Shown in pieces: positions 5,659 through 7,966 of a stretch of 7,966 nt of DNA (positions are counted from its first letter, which is position 1; every line of letters begins with the position of its first letter). Below the pieces are notes generated by a model, which had not been told where the DNA came from, ran no database searches, and saw only the letters and a program-made list of their open reading frames with translations. Position numbers and translations under genes: made by a program. The DNA comes from Treponema sp. (GTDB lineage Bacteria > Spirochaetota > Spirochaetia > Treponematales > Breznakiellaceae), in the NCBI GenBank assembly GCA_031288575.1, contig JAITRD010000283.1, forward strand, positions 1-7,966, written 5' to 3'.

Positions 5659-5925
5659 TCATTCAACCACCGCGATAATATCCGACATCTTAAGGATAAG
5701 GTGATCCACCCCGTCAATCTTTACCTGGGTTCCGGCGTATTTATCATACATCACCTTCTGCCCGGCCTTGACCTTGATAAGCTCCGCATCATCCCCCACT
5801 TCTACGACTACGCCGCTTTGCGTTTTTTCCTGGGCCGTATCGGGAATGATGATCCCCCCGGCGGTTTTCGCTTCGTTCTTTTCGAGTTTAACCATGACCC
5901 GGTCTGCTAAGGGTTTAACCTTCAT
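5659..5925 (-). CDS. groES: Co-chaperonin GroES (Hsp10)
   Basis: GroES forms the heptameric lid of the GroEL chaperonin chamber in the cytoplasm. The 88-residue protein has the full family pattern: KVKPLADRVMVKL at the N-terminus, the mobile loop around residues 15-34 with the GroEL-binding IIIP tetrapeptide (GGIIIPDTAQEKTQ), GVVVEVG, an AGQKVMYDKYAGT segment and the C-terminal SDIIAVVE. The start at 5923-5925 is set by a strong GGAGG ribosome-binding site (5932-5936) and family length; the frame stays open 26 codons further upstream, but those residues are not GroES-like. groEL is not adjacent: the downstream gene is the convergent cyclase and the upstream one is an outer-membrane-type protein. 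Separated groES and groEL also occur in other treponemes. No CIRCE operator for HrcA is seen. Its own promoter is likely at 5974-6003. Confidence 0.97.
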   Translation of the reverse strand: MKVKPLADRVMVKLEKNEAKTAGGIIIPDTAQEKTQSGVVVEVGDDAELIKVKAGQKVMYDKYAGTQVKIDGVDHLILKMSDIIAVVE

Positions 5926-5973
5926 ATTATTCCTCCGTTGTGTTGTGATATTTATGGATATTAGGACAGATAG

Positions 5974-6003
5974 AATATACAAAAATTTATCCCCGGTGGT
6001 CAA
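5974..6003 (-). promoter_or_regulatory. Probable groES promoter
   Basis: On the minus strand TTGACC (5998-6003) and TATATT (5974-5979) are separated by 18 bp, close to the vegetative consensus. Transcription would begin near 5967, giving a leader of about 40 bases containing the GGAGG site. The -35 box starts six bases after the stop codon of the upstream gene, so groES can be expressed independently of it. Confidence 0.6.
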
Positions 6004-6009
6004 GAAATA

Positions 6010-7665
6010 TCAGAATTTCAAGGTCAGAAGCAGGGCAATCCGGGAAAGATCGATCCCCTCCCCGGAGGACGGGGGAGGATTTTCCCCATGGAAGGCGATT
6101 GTTCCCGAGGACATCATGGCGTCAAAGGCCAGGTTGGGAGAAAAATTAAGAACAAACCCCGCGGCCGCCTCCGCGCCGAGGGGAACCCACAGGGTCAGAT
6201 CCGTGGTATAGCCTGCCGGCACAAAGGCGCCGGCAATATTTACGGACCGGCTTCCCCGGATCGCCGTGCGCACATACCGGGGAAGGTTAACCCTTAATCC
6301 GGCATTTGCCGTAAAAACCCCCGGCACAGCCGTATAGGAGGCGCCGATATTAAGCGCCGGGGAAACGGAAAGGGCGGAGGAGCTATAATTATCTATTAAG
6401 GCGGGCCCGGCAACCGTGGAGGATTGCCTGGTCTGGGCTGTGGCCGGATCCAGAAACTGGGTATGGGTGGTAAGCCTTTGGGTCTCGTCCCTGGTCAAGT
6501 TCCGCAGCTCAATGACAACGCTCACGTTCACCCCTAACAGGGCCCGTTCGGAAAGGGCCCTGAACCACCGGTAAACCGGGGTGAGGGTATGCCTTGAAGC
6601 GGAGATCCTTCTGAGGGTCAGGGTCTGTTTTTCGGTATAATTGATAAACTGCGAAGCGGAGGGATCGTAAGAAAGGGTAACCTCATTTTTCCAGGTCATG
6701 GAGCCTTTTATGTTTCCCCTGGTTCCGTATACGCTGTAGTTATTCGAGTAAAAAGCCATGCCCCCCGAATATTTCAGCCCGAAGGTCTGCCGCCCGTGTT
6801 CCAGGGGAGAGACCCATTCAAAACCCGCACCGAAAACCGGGCTTATCATGCTGCCTTCCCGGGACTCTTCCTTTAAAAAAGAATAGGCCGGAAAATCAGC
6901 GGCCCCCGCCGCCGCCTGCTGGGCCTGCCCGATAAGGCCCCGGTCCTCAAAGACGGCGGAACCTGAATCGCGGAAAAAATCAACCCCAAGGTCGATGCCG
7001 GGGAGGATTTCATGCTTCCCCGCTTTAAGGGTCATACCCCAGCTCAAATAAGGCCGTATATCCCCGCCCAAGTAGGAATAGCTTTTTTGGGGAGCCATGG
7101 CGTCGGGCGCGGGGATTCCGTCGCCGGCAATCAGCCTTTCCAAAAAACCCACTTTAAGGGCCATGCCCCGGGAATTCCCCAGGAGCAGCTCGGCCCGGTT
7201 ATCGGAGAGGATCTCCCGCCGGCTATAACTTAGGACATCCCCCAATCCGGGCACAGGGGCTTCAGTTTTACCGGCGGCAAAATCCTGGGAGGCCTTTTCA
7301 TCAAGTTCCCCCTGTTTAAGCATATTCCCGTGATAATAGAGGCCCGCAAAGCGGGAACCCCAATATCCCGCATAACCGGCGGCGAATTTACCCTCCGTCA
7401 GGCCCATAAAAGCAAAGAAATTCTCAAAATTTACCAATTGAAAATAAAAGGGGGACATAAAATTGTCCGTATCGGTTGTTACATTCCTAAAAGTAACCTT
7501 ACCGGCCCCGGACTGGGGGAAGGGCTCTTCCTGATCGATTATGGGGAAAACCCTTCCGGCAGGTTCCGGAAAGATCGGTAAAGGCTCAGGGGTTTCTGCC
7601 GGAAGGGGCAGCGCCGTCATGACGAGGGCCGCGAAAAAGGCCCCCGCCTTCCAATTTTTTTTCAT
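6010..7665 (-). CDS. Probable outer-membrane beta-barrel protein of unknown family
   Basis: The 551-residue protein has a clear Sec signal peptide (MKKNWK, a hydrophobic core at about 7-21, likely cleavage after A23 in LPA|ET) and then a proline-rich segment (about 20-50). The remainder alternates hydrophobic and polar residues with many aromatic and glycine residues, as expected for amphipathic strands (for example FYFQLVNFENFFAF, then KFAAGYAGYWGSRFAGLYYHG). The chain ends LLLTLKF; a terminal aromatic residue after a strand is typical of BAM-assembled outer-membrane proteins. There is no lipobox. I do not recognise a named family, so a channel, receptor or structural role stays open. The start is supported by GAGGAA upstream of the ATG on the minus strand (about 7671-7676). 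It lies downstream of repeat copy 2 and ends 84 bases before groES. Confidence 0.75.
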   Translation of the reverse strand: MKKNWKAGAFFAALVMTALPLPAETPEPLPIFPEPAGRVFPIIDQEEPFPQSGAGKVTFRNVTTDTDNFMSPFYFQLVNFENFFAFMGLTEGKFAAGYAGYWGSRFAGLYYHGNMLKQGELDEKASQDFAAGKTEAPVPGLGDVLSYSRREILSDNRAELLLGNSRGMALKVGFLERLIAGDGIPAPDAMAPQKSYSYLGGDIRPYLSWGMTLKAGKHEILPGIDLGVDFFRDSGSAVFEDRGLIGQAQQAAAGAADFPAYSFLKEESREGSMISPVFGAGFEWVSPLEHGRQTFGLKYSGGMAFYSNNYSVYGTRGNIKGSMTWKNEVTLSYDPSASQFINYTEKQTLTLRRISASRHTLTPVYRWFRALSERALLGVNVSVVIELRNLTRDETQRLTTHTQFLDPATAQTRQSSTVAGPALIDNYSSSALSVSPALNIGASYTAVPGVFTANAGLRVNLPRYVRTAIRGSRSVNIAGAFVPAGYTTDLTLWVPLGAEAAAGFVLNFSPNLAFDAMMSSGTIAFHGENPPPSSGEGIDLSRIALLLTLKF

Positions 7666-7706
7666 AACAATTCCTCGCGTTTTTAACTAAAGATTTTTTG
7701 AACCTG

Positions 7707-7849
7707 GAGCCTGGCCCACCACTCCTGGACTCGGCGCTACAGCGCATGGTTGTGGGACAGGCTCTTGCAGTTTTTCAGGCTTTTAGCCTTGCAAAACTGC
7801 GGAGTTTAAAGGAAGCTTTCCCAAAAACTGAAGTTTTGGGAAAGCCTCA
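7707..7849 (-). repeat. Three-hairpin modular intergenic repeat, copy 2 (inverted relative to copy 1)
   Basis: This is the reverse-strand counterpart of 3333-3475, with the same length (143 bases). Module A is at 7815-7845 and module B (34 bases) at 7767-7800; both are identical to copy 1, and the B identity runs on into the first 12 bases of module C. Module C (7707-7764, 58 bases in both copies) is partly diverged. In its stem, one A-T pair of copy 1 is replaced by a C-G pair, while two other positions become mismatches. The internal GCGCT/AGCGC hairpin is kept. Read on the minus strand, the copy starts 12 bases after the stop of the epimerase-like gene, in the same relation to its upstream gene as copy 1. 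The 10-base direct repeat ATTTTTTGAA occurs on both sides (7693-7702 and 7873-7882). Confidence 0.9.
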
Positions 7850-7861
7850 CCATTTTCCGTT

Positions 7862-7966
7862 TTAGCCCAGGTATTTTTTGAATACCGCCATGGCTTGAAC
7901 CATGTCTTCGTATTCATCCCCGTTATGGGTGGCCTCCACACTGATACGGCCGTTATAACCCGCAGC
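7862..7966 (-). CDS. Sugar phosphate isomerase/epimerase-like TIM-barrel protein, C-terminal 34 residues (partial)
   Basis: Only the last 34 codons are in the window; the frame is open to the edge and ends in TAA at 7862-7864. The visible sequence GYNGRISVEATHNGDEYEDM, followed by an alpha-helical end (VQAMAVFKKYLG), fits the final strand and helix of the xylose isomerase-like TIM-barrel (AP endonuclease family 2) superfamily. There the GYxGxISVE strand carries a metal-binding glutamate (E11 of the visible fragment). These proteins isomerise or epimerise sugars or related polyols. Identification rests on a short fragment, so the exact substrate and name cannot be given. The structured repeat follows directly. 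Confidence 0.6.
   Translation of the reverse strand, partial: AAGYNGRISVEATHNGDEYEDMVQAMAVFKKYLG

Noticed and set aside
5926..6003. A 26-codon N-terminal extension of groES
   Set aside because: The extra residues are not GroES-like, the frame crosses the likely promoter, and the strong GGAGG site sits at the internal ATG at 5925.
5926..6009. A CIRCE (HrcA) operator upstream of groES
   Set aside because: The TTAGCACTC-N9-GAGTGCTAA pattern is not present; only loosely repeated GATATT motifs are seen.

Overview
The window looks like a chromosomal segment of a spirochaete, most likely a GC-richer Treponema of the termite-gut type. This is inference. It rests on a class III cyclase with a C-terminal TPR-like tail ending in a PPPxxWxGV motif, a stand-alone groES with no groEL beside it, a lipoprotein with a relaxed lipobox, a probable outer-membrane beta-barrel protein, and a small treponeme-like hypothetical. 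There is no rRNA, tRNA, CRISPR array, transposase or phage gene.

Layout. Positions 1-500 (minus) hold the N-terminal third of glycerol kinase (glpK), cut by the window edge. It diverges from a glycerophosphodiester phosphodiesterase (622-1368, plus); together they suggest salvage of glycerophosphodiesters and glycerol. A class I SAM-dependent methyltransferase (about 1384-2175, minus) converges on the phosphodiesterase. The gap at 2182-2458 holds a nested inverted-repeat element (2225-2317) and candidate promoters. A DUF3298/RsiV-like lipoprotein follows (2459-3286, plus). Next come a highly structured intergenic repeat (3333-3475) and a 70-residue hypothetical protein (3542-3754). A membrane-bound adenylate cyclase (3813-5483, plus; sensor, HAMP, cyclase, TPR-like tail) is possibly translated from a leaderless mRNA. 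Stacked hairpins at 5484-5650 separate it from the convergent groES (5659-5925, minus). Upstream of groES are a large beta-barrel-like exported protein (6010-7665, minus), a second copy of the structured repeat (7707-7849), and the C-terminal end of a sugar phosphate isomerase/epimerase-like TIM-barrel protein (7862-7966, minus).

The most notable signal is non-coding. Two 143-bp copies of a three-hairpin repeat occur in opposite orientations, and each begins shortly after the stop codon of a gene on its own strand. Copy 1 is also enclosed by a locus-specific 13-bp perfect inverted repeat. The right arm of that repeat contains the ribosome-binding site of the 70-residue gene, so a read-through transcript from the lipoprotein gene could mask that site. 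The 2225-2317 element has an unrelated sequence but a similar nested-stem design.
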